From Lycorma delicatula (lineage: Eukaryota; Arthropoda; Insecta; Hemiptera; Fulgoridae), in the NCBI RefSeq assembly GCF_047948215.1, contig NC_134455.1, positions 345,178,997 through 345,242,996 of the forward strand: 64,000 nt of DNA. The letters run 5' to 3'. The translations under genes and the position numbers were made by a program. Within the stretch, counting starts at the first letter, position 1. The number at the start of each line of letters is the position of its first letter. Positions 13,449-24,420 of the stretch are shown here, in pieces. The notes under the pieces are model-generated. The model had not been told where the DNA came from, ran no database searches, and worked only from the letters and a program-made list of their open reading frames with translations.

Positions 13449-13660
13449 ATAAATCGCTTTTAATATAATAATAGTGTGTTAGAAATATCTATAAATCGAG
13501 CGTCACGAAAGGATTTTTTTTTTAAAGGAAATCAATAAGGAACGGTTTAAAAGGGTAAAGGAATTTTTTTTTTCAATCAAAAACAAACGAATAAAATTTT
13601 AACAACCACAATAAGAGGCACAAAACACATGAAATTTACAATAAATAAATAATAGCATGT
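11980..13660. other. Non-coding, with one hairpin
   Basis: Contains the perfect hairpin at 12.8 kb and a TA run at 13425-13446; otherwise nothing recognised. Confidence 0.5.
12782..12821. repeat. Perfect 18-bp hairpin with 4-base loop
   Basis: GTTTTACCTCCTTGTTAA (12782-12799), loop TAAC, TTAACAAGGAGGTAAAAC (12804-12821). It is the most stable short stem I saw in the window; no T run follows that would make it a terminator-like signal. Confidence 0.85.
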
Positions 13661-13664
13661 TATG

Positions 13665-13790
13665 AAAGGGTGGGCATTAACATCTATCACCATTAGCCCG
13701 GTGGAAATCGATAGCGAATGAAAAATGCCATACCCGACCGGGATTCGAATACGGAACCTCCCCACAAATGCGTCAGCTATTTTTTTTATT
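13665..13790 (-). mobile_element. SINE-A, diverged partial copy
   Basis: ATGCCATACCCGACCGGGAT and TTCGAATACGGAACCTCC are the reverse complement of the SINE-A B-box region and body start. The 5' head (A box side) is not recognisable, so the copy is truncated or strongly diverged. Confidence 0.55.
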
Positions 13791-14094
13791 AAACCATTCA
13801 AAAAAGGCTGGTTATTTTATAAAAAAATTAAAGAAAACCCTCATTTTTACTAACTAAAATAAATTTTCAACCTCTACCACCAAAAGAGAATAACATACCA
13901 TAAAATTCAAGGAAGAAAGGTTTATAAAAGGTAAAATATTTATAATCTTTACAAAAATTATGACGGGAAAATCTTTTTGTAATTTTTTGAAAAAAATAAT
14001 TTCAAATTAATAATAAAATTATTTGAATAAACGGATCCGGGAATAATAAACGGATAAGTTGGAATAAACGTAAAGTTATATAGAGGATAAAATG

Positions 14095-14216
14095 AAATGG
14101 CAACCTTTAAGAGCGTGTGAAGAAAATGCCACGTCTAACCGGGATTCAAACATTCAAACCCGGAGCCTTCGGATAAAAGGCCGAGGCGCTACCACTCGCG
14201 CCACGGAGGCCGGCAT
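14095..14216 (-). mobile_element. SINE-A copy without its tail
   Basis: The head is intact (rc of GGCCGAGGCGCTACCACTCG and CGCCACGGAGGCCGGC). The B-box region has a short internal duplication (ATTCAAACATTCAAACCCGG). It lies about 0.6 kb downstream of the spen exon on the same strand. Confidence 0.8.
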
Positions 14217-14832
14217 AATAAATCATCTAAATATTATCTAATAAGGTGTAATTGATTTTTGCATAGTTTTTCAACAGTTGATTTGGGTGGTGGACGTACA
14301 ATTTTATAATCTCAAACATTCTTTTAATTTTGTTTTAAGAGAAAAAAACAACCGCAATCGCTTTTTAATCAAATTTTAAGTTAATGTTTAATTAAAACAA
14401 AAAGAACAAAAACATTTTTATAGCAACAACCACCTTGAAGTGTCTATGTTACAAGCGATTTTTAATAAAGCATTTTCGAGTTTTAGCATGCGTGCGTTAA
14501 GAAAAAATTCAATTCTAAATTAAAAAGAAAAAATACATATATATATCGGAGATAAAATTAGCTATTTAAAACCAATCCTGGATATATGCAGTTGAAATTT
14601 TATGTGTTTGTTTCTGATGTAACACAAATAATAAATAAATAAATAACTGTACTCTAAAACTCGTACGATAATTCCAAGAAATAAATCATAATTACATAAA
14701 TAAAATTAATTGTAACCTGACAAATTATAAGCTAACAGAATAATTACTAAAATGAAAAAACTATCATAATGTTCTAAAAAAATTATTCTCTATATTCGTG
14801 CGAGAAAAAATAAAAAAAATAATTCAACTTAC

Positions 14833-15057
14833 CCATGTGAAAATCTCGGAGATGAATATAAGGGGGCTACTGAGCCTCCGGGAATAGCGGCAGGCTCGTG
14901 ATACTCTGTGCTCAGAGGTCTGTCCTCCAGTTTCTGCTCAATATTGTGAGCTTTTGACGCCGATTTAATATCAATGAAGGATACGGTGGCACAAACCCCC
15001 GAGCCTTCATCGTCTTTAACACGGGGTAGCAACTTGACACTTTGAACCCGCCCATAC
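14833..15057 (-). CDS. spen: Internal exon of a Spen (split ends / SHARP) family protein, RRM1 part
   Basis: Spen proteins are large nuclear RNA-binding transcriptional co-regulators with N-terminal RRM domains and a C-terminal SPOC domain. Read on the minus strand, a polypyrimidine tract ending TTTTCCAG (AG at 15059-15058) precedes the exon, and CATGG|GTAAGT (donor from 14832) follows it. The 225 bp hold one leading base, 74 uninterrupted codons and two trailing bases. The peptide starts YGRVQSVKLLP, then has VSFIDIKSASKAHN, DRPLSTEY and HEPAAIPG. This order (YGRV-SVK-LP, F-DIKSA-KAHN, DR-L-T-Y-EP--IP) is what I know from RRM1 of animal and fly Spen, where the preceding residues end in a HLWVGNLP beta-strand. 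That N-terminal piece is not here and must be an upstream exon at higher coordinates; I could not find it. Local base composition and codon use are clearly richer in G+C than the surroundings. RBM15 paralogues are the main alternative; I judge Spen more likely. Confidence 0.85.
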
Positions 15058-15505
15058 CTGGAAAAAAAAACTTATTACAACTCGTAATACTACAAAATAT
15101 ATTGGGTAGTACTATGCACAAAAAAAAAAATAATAATTCGAGGCTCGAATTGAAAGTCCAAAAATTAAGGGAACGTGCTAATAAAATAGGCTTATAAATT
15201 TCTTTCGGAAAACAAAACTGTTTTCAAACGACAAAAAGATAAATTATATAAACTAAAAATTCTCGAAATTCGGTAAATTAAAAGAGTATCAACATTTTAA
15301 TATCTCGGAGAAGTAATAACGCCAAACGTTCTAGAAAACAAACCGCTAAATGCGTGGCATTAGCGTTCAACTTCAACACGTAATATATAAAAAAAAAAAA
15401 TATATATCACTTTCGCATAACACTAAACTCCGACATCACGTGTTATAAGGCGTTCAGTATTTGCAAAATTTTTCAGATAAAGACCTTTTTAAAATACAAA
15501 AAAAA

Positions 15506-15830
15506 AGAATTTTAAGAAACATATATGAACCCGATTACCAGGATGCAACTTATAAACTAAAAAGTGAAACAGAAATTTATAAAAATACAGGAAAAAAATA
15601 AAAGACACTGTCCGGAGAAGATTACAATTTTACGGGCATTTACTCAGAACGAGTGAAAACAGATTAACAAAATGTATTTAACTTTTATAATAGAACTATT
15701 ATAAAATATTCCCGGCTAAACTAGCCGGTATAAAGAAGTAGAAAACAATCTTAAAACTTTAAAAATCTCCAAAGAAACCTGTTTAGACAGATTTTGAAAA
15801 TTAACCCATAAATAGTTTAAGTTTAAGTTT
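15506..15830 (+). pseudogene. LINE reverse-transcriptase ORF, C-terminal relic
   Basis: From 15506 the frame reads RILRNIYEPDYQDATYKLKS and ETEIYKNTGKK, then a one-base slip in an A run at 15592-15598; the next frame gives RRRLQFYGHLLRTSENRLTK up to a stop at 15679-15681. Further on, in another frame, YKEVENNLKTLKISKETCLD is recognisable. This order (RKILGP, LRSN-EIY, RKRRL-FYGHL-RM, RLTK-IF, KEV--DL) is the conserved tail after the reverse-transcriptase domain of non-LTR retrotransposons in insects. The Y-GHL block is diagnostic for me. A CCGGCTA-AAC-TAGCCGG hairpin sits between blocks at 15711-15727. The clade (RTE, Jockey or other) cannot be set from this piece. Confidence 0.75.
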
Positions 15831-15839
15831 CCAGAGAAG

Positions 15840-17329
15840 GATAAGTGGAGGATGAAAAAAAAACAGGGGAAAAAATTAAATAAATATTGGGAAAACTACT
15901 ATGTAAACGTAATTTTAAAAAATAATAATAATTACATACTAAAATATACATAAATGAAGATCTAAAAAAAATCTAGAATTGCCAGGGAAAAAAAAGTAAA
16001 AAGTTGCAAACGTACAAAACAAGAATAAAAAACAAATGAACTTAAGTAAAATAATGGGGGGGAAAGGCCAATAAACAAAGACCCCCACCCCCCGCCATAA
16101 GAAAACACAACAAAACAAAATTCAAATTTATGTTAACATGGTCCTTACAAGACCCAAATGGCAAAGAAAAATATTTTAAGATTTATCTTTTAATAACTGA
16201 CTGTATCAGCATCGATATAATAAAACATGTCTCCATAACATTTGGAATGGAAATCCTTTGAATAAATTTCGTCTTCTATAATAATAAATAAAAACAGTAA
16301 CTATTCTATGAAAAAATAATTTTCTTGCCTTAAAAAACGTAAATAGTATTTTACTAATTCAGTAATTAATATTTTCTGAAAACGTTCAACGGTTATTTGG
16401 AAACTATTAGATTTTTCATACGGCCTTGAGACTAGGCGATACACTCCATACGGAATCTCGTTGCAATGAAGTTGTTGAAAAGTAGATGCTGATTAATTTT
16501 ACTTTTGGTTTGGAAGGAAAAACTACACCGAGACTTTTACACCTTATTATAACCGTTATAAGATCGAAACCGGTCATAATTATGGAATGGTACCTCACAT
16601 AAAATAAGTTAAATAAACGCATTAGTATTCTTCTCAATCTATATGTCAGATATAAACATGGAGAATGATATTTATAATTTTAGGATTAACAGAACAATCT
16701 AATGTCAGCCGACGTCTGGCAAGATCGTAACAAAGTTTAATGGTAGATGCCAATTCGATCGGATATGCTGGCACTGGCAGCATTCACTTAAATAATCGTA
16801 GTTCAAACATAACTTATTTTAAACCGTCTAGTTACAATCTGTAAGTTGATTACGTTGAATCGTTGAATAAGAGAAAAAACATCTCGAATACATATTATAC
16901 ATTTCAGCCTTGGTGGGAGAGGGATTTTAATTCCTATCTGATATTTAACCCAATTTACTGTGCTGATTATGATTAACCTGACTACCTTATCGATGAGAAA
17001 AATATCAGGTTACATCAACCCGAGCACAGTAAAAATTTCAATTCATTATCTAGATACTTGCTGAAATACTAACACATTTAAACATTAAAATAAAAATAAA
17101 TGGAAGGACCAGGTAAAAGTAAACATAACTTGATTTCAACGGCACTATTTTGTTTTATTTTTTTTTTAAATCTGTATACAATTAATTTACGCAGGAAAGA
17201 ATAAAAAATACTATAATAGCCGGAAAAGATAAATAGAATATAGCGTAAGGGCGTTATGAAAAATTTCAACGGAGAATGTGTGCGGGCGCAATGAATGTTA
17301 AAAGCGCGCACAGGCCGATTCGACCATGT
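15840..17329. other. Likely spen intron, no exon seen
   Basis: I searched the minus strand here for the missing RRM1 start (HLWVGNLP-like with a donor) and did not find it. A G/C run GGGGGGAAAGG...CCCCCACCCCCC (16056-16094) can fold on itself. Confidence 0.5.
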
Positions 17330-17760
17330 GAAAAGTATGCTACTCCCTCATTAGTGAAGAGAACCGGCAACACAGGCGACTAAGCAAAAGCCATAAAAAA
17401 AAACGGATGGGTTTTTTTCGGTTCGGAGAGAACGATGCTATAAAAACAGCACAAGACAGAGAGAGGGGCTTTAGTAGAATAAAACGCAAATAGACTTCGC
17501 TTGGCAGCCATCGCTTTTAGAGCCTGCCTCTCGGTTTCCTATTGGTCGACACAGAGCAGGCGCACAACAGAATTTGATCAGTTAGAGCTTGAAAGCAGAG
17601 CGTGTCGTTTCGCTCCGTCACTCTCACACCGGTGAGATGCGGCTGTTGCTTCTGCTGCCGCGCCTCCACACCATCGTACGTGGTACATTCTTTCGATATA
17701 TAAAAACCAGGCTGTACGATAGATCTGTACCCCTCCCTTAACGTTATAGTACTACTTCTA
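17330..17760. promoter_or_regulatory. CpG-rich promoter-like block, possibly of the spen gene
   Basis: G+C and CpG are far above the flanks. Motifs: ATTGGTC (inverted CCAAT) at 17541, GATATATAAAAACC at 17695 (TATA-like on either strand), CTATAAAAAC at 17438. On the minus strand it lies about 2.3 kb upstream of the spen exon and could carry a 5' untranslated exon. Direction is not resolved and no coding sequence was recognised; inference only. Confidence 0.35.
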
Positions 17761-18547
17761 CGGGGAAACCAAAATCTATAATCGTTTTATTTCAAATTGA
17801 AACGACTGGTCGGTTCATACAACTTTCACTTTTTTTTGTGTCGATAGTTAATTTAGTTAAACGATAACATATCAGTACACAGAATAACGTGTGATCGTTG
17901 TAAATAGTGATATTTCTTAAAAGTAATACGATAACGTGGAACTGTAATAATTTTATTACAAGGATAGCTTACCAACCGATTATCGTTAAGTTTTCAGCGA
18001 AAATGACAAGATCGAAATTAAAAAAAATTAATTCAAAATAAATCAATAATGATTATGCAATACAAATGTTAACTATGTAGTTATATGTGGTTCAAACATA
18101 ACATAAAGTTTCTGTACCGATAAAACTTTGAAAAAAAAAAAATAGAAATAATTTAGCAGTACCTCCGCAGCTGTAAACTCAAAATTAAAACTTTACAATT
18201 CAACCTAAAATCGACGTTAAAATTACCTGAACATGCTAATTTTTAATGAATGTTTAAAATTCTTTAACAGCAATCAGTTTCAAAGGAACAACAAAATTTA
18301 CCAAATTATGTAACAAATCTATGAACAATAATAGGTTAGCTAAAAATATTTCTGTAGACAAAATACTTCGGGTTTTAAAAAATATGGGGTTATTATATGC
18401 TTCTGGTACAATTTTTACTAACATACAATTATTTAAGAAGTGTTATTTATGTTGTCGCGTTATTCATATTTTAAATAATTATTGATTTAAAATATATGTA
18501 CATTCTTTTAAATTACGTAATTATATATTACGGTGTGCTCCTCTAAT

Positions 18548-18662
18548 TACGGTTTTACTATTAGTTTCCCTTGACCCATCACAGTAAATATGAGTGCAGT
18601 TTTTTACCAATGGAGTAATATCTACCCCTATTCCTGACGTAATCTATATAATATATTATTAT
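18548..18662 (+). repeat. Family U short repeat, copy 3
   Basis: GGTTTTACTATTAGTTTCCC, TTGACCCATCACAGTAAATA and CTGACGTAATCTATATAATA match copy 1. Confidence 0.6.
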
Positions 18663-19799
18663 TTATGTATGTTTATTTAAAAATATATAGTTATTGATAA
18701 ACATTTTCTACACAGTTTATAATTTTTGACCTTGTAATCATTAAAAAAAAAGAAGCCAATCAGCTAAATGTATTAAATTTAGTTCATGAATTTGAAACCA
18801 ATAGTGATATTCTGAACTTTACTTTTACACACGCACTCTGTTGTATTTATTGTTACCAGGGGGGGAATGAAATATGGGTGAATTTTAACAACAGCTGGTT
18901 ATTTTTAGAACAGTGGTTGAATAAATAAATTAAGACAGATGATAAAGTTTGTTCCTTCATGAATTTTTATTATAATTAAACGGACTGTCAATCATAAAAA
19001 ATGTAAGTTCGAAAACCTGACTTATCTCTTACAATATGATAAGAGTAAAATGAAACTGGGTAATATGTAACGCTTAAGTATCAATCCTAAAAACTTGCCT
19101 TTATGAATTTAAAAACATTTTTTAACATTCTATTTACGTAGTAGCATATATCTAATAACCAAATTATTCACACACACACATAGAAATCAAAATTTACCAT
19201 AATAACTATATATATCCTATTTAAAAAAGAAACACAAAATCAATGATATCTACATTTTCTACGAAAAATGAAGTTCATTTTGTACACGTATCACATTAGA
19301 AACACAATGAGAAGAAATAAGTATCCTGTACAAAAAAAAACTCACAGCACTCGTATATAATTAACTTTTATCACTTAACTAATTCGATAAACAATACAAC
19401 AAATGATACAATACTGTATCCATTTCAATAAATTAATTACATGCAAGTCATCCGCTGACTAACCATATTTTAATAATAAAATTATTCATACGAAAAAAAA
19501 ATTAATACAGAAGTAAGCTTACGAAAAGTTTTAATAAGACTAAAATTTTACGAGCTACGAATAAAAAAAACAAAAAACAAAACAAAAATTATTTATTTTT
19601 TTAATAAACAAAAATAATATTACTTTCTCAGTTATTTAAAATAACGAATCATCTACTATCTTTAATAGTATTTTCTATTGTAAAAAAAGTACTCATATAT
19701 ATAAAACCTTAAATTACATCTTTATAAAAATCAAAAAACAAACAAAAAATTGAAATTTAACGCTTTTTTACAGTTAATATTTAAGAAAAACTAATATTA

Positions 19800-20030
19800 T
19801 TAAGCATATATGTAGTAAAACGGCACGGTCGGTAGTATATATACCCGAGCACCGCACAGTCGGCACATAATACAAGTTTCGAGCATCCAACCCACGCTGG
19901 CAGGCTGTGTTGCCATATTTCTCGACCAGCTTTCACAATGATTGGGTTTGCTGTGTCGGGTCGGGAACCGTCTAGCTCGCAAGTCTTGCAACACGGAAGA
20001 GAAAATACAGCAGCAGCGATTTTAATGATT
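19800..20030. promoter_or_regulatory. CpG-richer block, promoter-like or unknown repeat
   Basis: TATATATACCCGAGCACCGC and GATTGGGTTTGCTG stand out from A+T-rich flanks. A 64-codon minus-strand ORF here has no recognisable domain. Confidence 0.2.
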
Positions 20031-21015
20031 TACTTCGGTGGTAATAATAATAAATTCAATAACAGATAATTTTTTTTTAATCTACAAGTAGTCTTATTTA
20101 AGAAATAGAATGCGACAGAAGTGTAATAACAAACGTTGAGCAACGATTCCAAACAATATATTTTTAACTTTTATCATCCTAATTGTAACCTTTACTACAA
20201 ATATATATTAATATTAACATCTAATACAAATATTTAAGTAATTCAAATAATTTATAGCCAATTTAAACTATGTTAATTCTACCATATATATAATTATGAA
20301 ACATAATTTGATTATATATATATATAATAATAATAGTAAAGAAAATTAAATTTTGAGTTTCCTTCACGATATTAGAGTAAAAATAACTTAAAATTTAAGA
20401 AAGCAAGATTTACCTTCCATCTTTAAGTATTTACTTCACTAAAATTGCCTACACTAAACAGCCCCCTTTCATCACCGAGAAAAACGTGAGGACTAAACAA
20501 TAGAAAAATATTGATAAAACCAAGCAAAAGATCGTAATTTATTTTTGTTCATGGTATGTACTGCTTTACAAACAAATCCATATTGGAATAATATCAAGTT
20601 AATATTCACAGAACATTAACCATTATTAGAAGGCAAGATTTTTGTAAAGTTAACAAGTATTTCATAATTTACAGCGCCATTTCAAAAAAAAAATTTGCCT
20701 ACGGTCAAATATTATGCGACGACCTTAAATTGTCATATATTAAAATGCTAATACATCATGAATACGCAGGATTAATCTTAACCATCGTATGTATTTGTGA
20801 AACAAAAAAATTTTAACAAATATATACACTCGTAAATCATACTATTACCGAAATGATATAAATCATTACTAAATATAAAACCTGTAATGCCCAACAGATA
20901 AACAAATTTTGCCTCTTTTACTTCTACCGCCCCAATAAAAAATCCTAAAATTGAACACAATCAAATTTCCTTTATATTTATTTTACTCTCATTAGGATTA
21001 TCATAATTGATTTAA

Positions 21016-21172
21016 GTGTTATTTTCTGCCCTTGCAGAAAATGCATTGTCACTCCAGTATTTGTAGTTGAAGCGTTTCGGAGTATTAAAAAGTAGTTTTG
21101 GGATGGAAGTACTTTGAAACGCGTCAACAAAAGAAATGTTAAAAGTGACTACTAAGGACAGAAAATAACACT
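21016..21172. repeat. 157-bp imperfect hairpin
   Basis: GTGTTATTTTCTGCCCTT at the left is mirrored by AAGGACAGAAAATAACAC at the right. The inner pair GTTGAAGCGTTTCGGAGTA / AAGTACTTTGAAACGCGTCAAC also matches. Arms are about 75 bp, so this is a likely small fold-back MITE. Confidence 0.75.
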
Positions 21173-21589
21173 CGAATGAATACACAATATTTCTTAGAAC
21201 ATAAAATGATAATATTCAGTACTTTAAAATAATAAACAATATAAGACGAAATGAAATCGGTCGGTCAAAATACGCGCGAAGTGTTGATCGTAAAGTGCCT
21301 AGGTCTACTACTTCATGGTATACTTTTACTGGAATAAGAAAAGAAAAGTAGCACTTAATATTACTAAACTAAATCAAATTTTGGTCAAAAACATGGTTAA
21401 ACACAATATATATAGTTAATAATAATAAAAAACAGATTTTGTTTTGTAGATCGGTTCTCTAGGCAGATTATTTTAATTTTCACTGAAAACGGCGTACGAT
21501 CAGCATTGAAAAAAAATAAGTGTAAAGTAAGATAAACAGTATCGAACTAGTTGTTGCGACACAGTAAAAGATACAACCTACGCTGGATT

Positions 21590-22020
21590 AAAGTGATGTG
21601 TTATGATATGGACATGACGTCAAGGACCAGCCAGAGTGCACTTTCTCATTGGTCGGTAAAACAGACCAATAGTAAGAAAACAAAACAAGAACGAACACAA
21701 TAAAAAAAAACCACCAGCTTCTAATGAGCCAAGCCTGGAAGGAGCCTGTGGAATAAAATACATGCTTTGTGAAGATGTGGCAACATAGCGTGTGAGTCAC
21801 AGCCGCACAGTATTATACGACGTGACCCGAGGAGTGCAACGTTGTAATCTCAATCCGTGAAGGATCGAGTTTCGTATCTACGCTAGTGTGCTTCCCAGGC
21901 TGGCTGCAATACAATCTGCCATACAATATCTTTTCTTTATGGCTCGCTTGTCTCAAGTTTTTTTTTCTTATTTTTGTAACCTCGGTTGCCGTTTTATTCG
22001 CCTTCAATCCGGTCGACCGT
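21590..22020. promoter_or_regulatory. Promoter-like block with CRE and paired CCAAT boxes
   Basis: A perfect CRE palindrome TGACGTCA is at 21615-21622. ATTGGTC (21648) and GACCAAT (21664) form an inverted CCAAT pair 9 bp apart. The block is richer in CpG than its flanks and lies about 6.6 kb upstream of the spen exon on the minus strand. Use as a promoter is inference. Confidence 0.35.
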
Positions 22021-22029
22021 TTTACTTTT

Positions 22030-22860
22030 TTTTAATTTTTGATAAGAAAAATTAAAACGTTTTTATTCATCTAAAAAAAATTTTCTATTATACTTATTAA
22101 AAGGTTATATTATAACTGAAGTTAAATTAAAAAAAAAAAAATTATCATCTCAAGATAAAACAAACACGCGTAATAAAATAATTACGGGTCAGTTTTATTA
22201 GATTCTCGTGCAATGATCAAAAATTGATTTTGTTAAAAACAAAATCAAACCGATTTCTTTTGCATCGGTGCAAAATCTTAAAAAACCCCACTAAGCTTGT
22301 CATAATTATTAAATATTTATTATGCCTACTTATATTCACATATAAAACACTGTCATCTCTTGGGGTTCCCTCAAAAAGTCAAAACGAGGTTTTTAAGGTA
22401 CAAAAATGGGGGGACAAATCATTCTACAATAATTAAAACGATTTTTTTTTACAAAGAACATTACTCTATTGATGAGTTTTTAATTAATACTAATTAAAAA
22501 ATAACAAACACCTCATTTATCTGATCTCGTTTGACGTGGATATAAAAAAAAATACGTGTCAAAATAGACATCGACAGCGGCTTCTGAATTGTGAATTACA
22601 TTAGATGTACTTACCTTAACATATTTTCATGTATTCTATTTATATAATTAATATGGACTTTAATTCATTTTTTATCATTTTTTTAATAATCTATCTTATA
22701 ATCACGTGATCTATTTAATGTATTACTATGAAAAGAGCAAAATATTTATTTAATTTAGATATAATTTCTCTTCTTCGGTAATAGAAAAATGTATGCCTAA
22801 AGCAGAAAGCACAGCACGAGCCAGAAACCCGAAGACTGCAACAAGTCTACTAGAAATTTA
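22030..22860. other. A+T-rich, nothing firm before the LINE relic
   Basis: The 70-codon ORF at 22224-22436 has no recognisable content. The LINE coding trace may begin a little before 22868 but is unreadable. Confidence 0.5.
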
Positions 22861-23020
22861 GAAAAAACTAAGGAAAATTACAAGAAAAATTTTAGGTCCT
22901 AAATTTCTAAATAATCATGTAAAATTAATTCCAAATAACAAACTTTATACTACAATTTTAAAATCTGTCAGACACAAAAGAAAAAGACGAATTGCATTTT
23001 ACTGCCATTTATTTCGAACT

Positions 23021-23760
23021 AGCAGACCCGGCAATGCTTCGCTATATATATATATAGAGAGAGAGAGGGAGAGAGTTTAAATGAACACAATTGAAAATTT
23101 GATAAAAAAAATTAAAAAACTGAACTTCACAAATTTTACCTTTCACTTATTCTCCTTCCCCTTTCTCCCTTCTCCATCACTCCTCTCACAGTTTCTCTTT
23201 CCACCTTTCCCCCATTTTCCCTTTTGCCCGCGCGTAAATTGGTCCATTAATTTTTGGTCATTAGCAGACACACATACGAACATGCCTTTTATATATTATA
23301 TATTCTATACATACATATATAGAATAAAAAAGTATTTTTGTATATATGTTTGTTTCGTAAATATCTCGACACCGGCCCCACCTAGCGGTATAGTTTTTGC
23401 AAAAATATTTCTTTTCGCGTAACTAATATTCATATTCTGAATATGAACCAAATCGTTCCATAAATATCATTTTTCTAAATATCTCAGCCCCAGCGCCATC
23501 TAGCGGGTTCATTTTTTTTTTAGAGATAATTCTTTCCATGTAACATGTATTCTGAATATGAGGCAAATCGGACCATAAATACAATTTTTCGAAATATCTC
23601 GACGCCAGCGCTACCTAGCGGGTCCAAACTAATTCAGAAACCTTCCCTGGCATGCGTCCAACCATTCCCCAAAGTTTCATCGCTATCAGATGAACGGGTT
23701 TAGTAAGGCATACGAGACATACCGACAGACAAACATATATATATATATATATACATATAG
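23021..23760 (+). mobile_element. Unclassified interspersed repeat inserted in the LINE relic; internal ~115-bp tandem unit
   Basis: Starts AGCAGACCCGGCAATGC, followed by a (TA)n(GA)n tract (23041-23074), and ends in an (AT)n tract at 23736-23757. Between about 23361 and 23630 a unit of roughly 115 bp is repeated almost three times; each starts AAATATCTCG (or AAATATCTCAG) and holds CA-CTAGCGG, followed by a degenerate TATTCTGAATATGA. Such A+T microsatellite tails and tandem 3' units are typical of retroposed elements. No clean target duplication was seen. The 113-codon ORF here is low-complexity and not credible. Confidence 0.6.
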
Positions 23761-23793
23761 ATGAATAGCAGTAGATCGACTGAACAAATTTTT

Positions 23794-24071
23794 ATAAAAC
23801 AGTATACCAAATTCCAGTTTAATTTTCTCGAACGCTTTCGGCTAACAATTAAGAAACTCTTGCAAAACGAACGTAGTCACGTAGCTTTAAACTTTAATTT
23901 TTGAAGAATAAAATTACGATCAATTGTTTTATATATATAATTCAATTACGGTAGTTTTATAATTTTAATCAAAATTTTATATTCTTCTTGAAGATGGCAG
24001 AATAGCCGAAAACGCTTGAGGAATTTAACCTGGAATTTGGTAAAAAAAGGTGTTTTTTAAAATTATATATA
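23794..24071. mobile_element. 278-bp inverted-repeat element with perfect 11-bp target-site duplication
   Basis: The direct repeat AACAAATTTTT is at 23783-23793 and again at 24072-24082, and the LINE reading frame resumes across it. Inside, the arms 23794-23844 and 24003-24065 are inverted copies: one holds ACCAAATTCCAG-TTAA and CG-TTTCGGCTA, the other TAGCCGAAAACGCTTGAGG and CCTGGAATTTGGT. The short block CTTCTTGAAGATGGCAGAA lies just inside the right arm. An 11-bp duplication with inverted ends could be a Penelope-like element terminal structure or a small DNA transposon; neither is proven. Confidence 0.75.
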
Positions 24072-24381
24072 AACAAATTTTTGATTTCTTTCAAAGTAAA
24101 AAGCTAAAAGCAAATGGTTCACATAAGACCAAGAACACATAAAAAAAATGAAGAAAATATAAAAGAAAGAGAATATAAATTTATGAAAATAAGACGTTAC
24201 AAGAAGCGCCAAAACGCGACAAAAACAGATGAACTTTCTGAAGAACGAAGGAATGGGATGACATCAGAAAGAATGAAAAAGTACTACTGGGCAGATAGAA
24301 ATACAGGAAAAAAGAAATAACGGCAGATAACTAAATGATCTAACGTGTTCCAAGGTGAACCATTCCAAGAAAAAAAAAATG

Positions 24382-24420
24382 TATACCGGTCTCTGTGGAG
24401 CGAGTAGTAGCGAATAGGCC
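24382..24420 (+). mobile_element. SINE-A head, left part of a split copy
   Basis: ACCGGTCTCTGTGGAGCGAG and GTAGCGAATAGGCC match the 5' end of SINE-A (GCCGGCCTCCGTGGCGCGAG, TGGTAGCGTCTCGGCC). The copy continues at 25665 on the other side of a hAT-like insertion. Confidence 0.7.

Larger units (their letters stand above)
17761..21010. other. A+T-rich between promoter-like blocks
   Basis: Holds one family-U copy and the block at 19.8 kb; the rest is poly-A/T with TA tracts (20318-20332). No gene. Confidence 0.5.
22868..24320 (+). pseudogene. LINE ORF C-terminal relic split by two later insertions
   Basis: The frame 22868-23020 is open for 51 codons: LRKITRKILGPKFLNNHVKL, then NKLYTTIL and RHKRKRRIAFYCHLFRT. 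The family sequence should go on as RMN--RLTKQIF; this appears only at 23761-23793 as MNSSRSTEQIF, after a 740-bp insertion. It breaks again, and the next family block, DFFQSKKLKANG, resumes at 24083 after a second insertion. Decayed sequence follows and the C-terminus ends with TDELSEERRNGMTSERMKK and YYWADRNTGKKK, stop at 24318-24320. The blocks are in the same order as in the copy at 15.5 kb. The segment is thus a single LINE 3' coding end interrupted twice; both insertions are annotated separately. Confidence 0.8.

Noticed and set aside
19868..19990. Missing spen RRM1 start (WVG in a minus frame near 19.88 kb)
   Set aside because: Only three residues match and the flanking residues do not fit an RRM; no splice donor follows.
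23081..23422. 113-codon ORF
   Set aside because: Low-complexity Phe/Pro/Ser run in a CT-rich stretch and microsatellite of an interspersed repeat.
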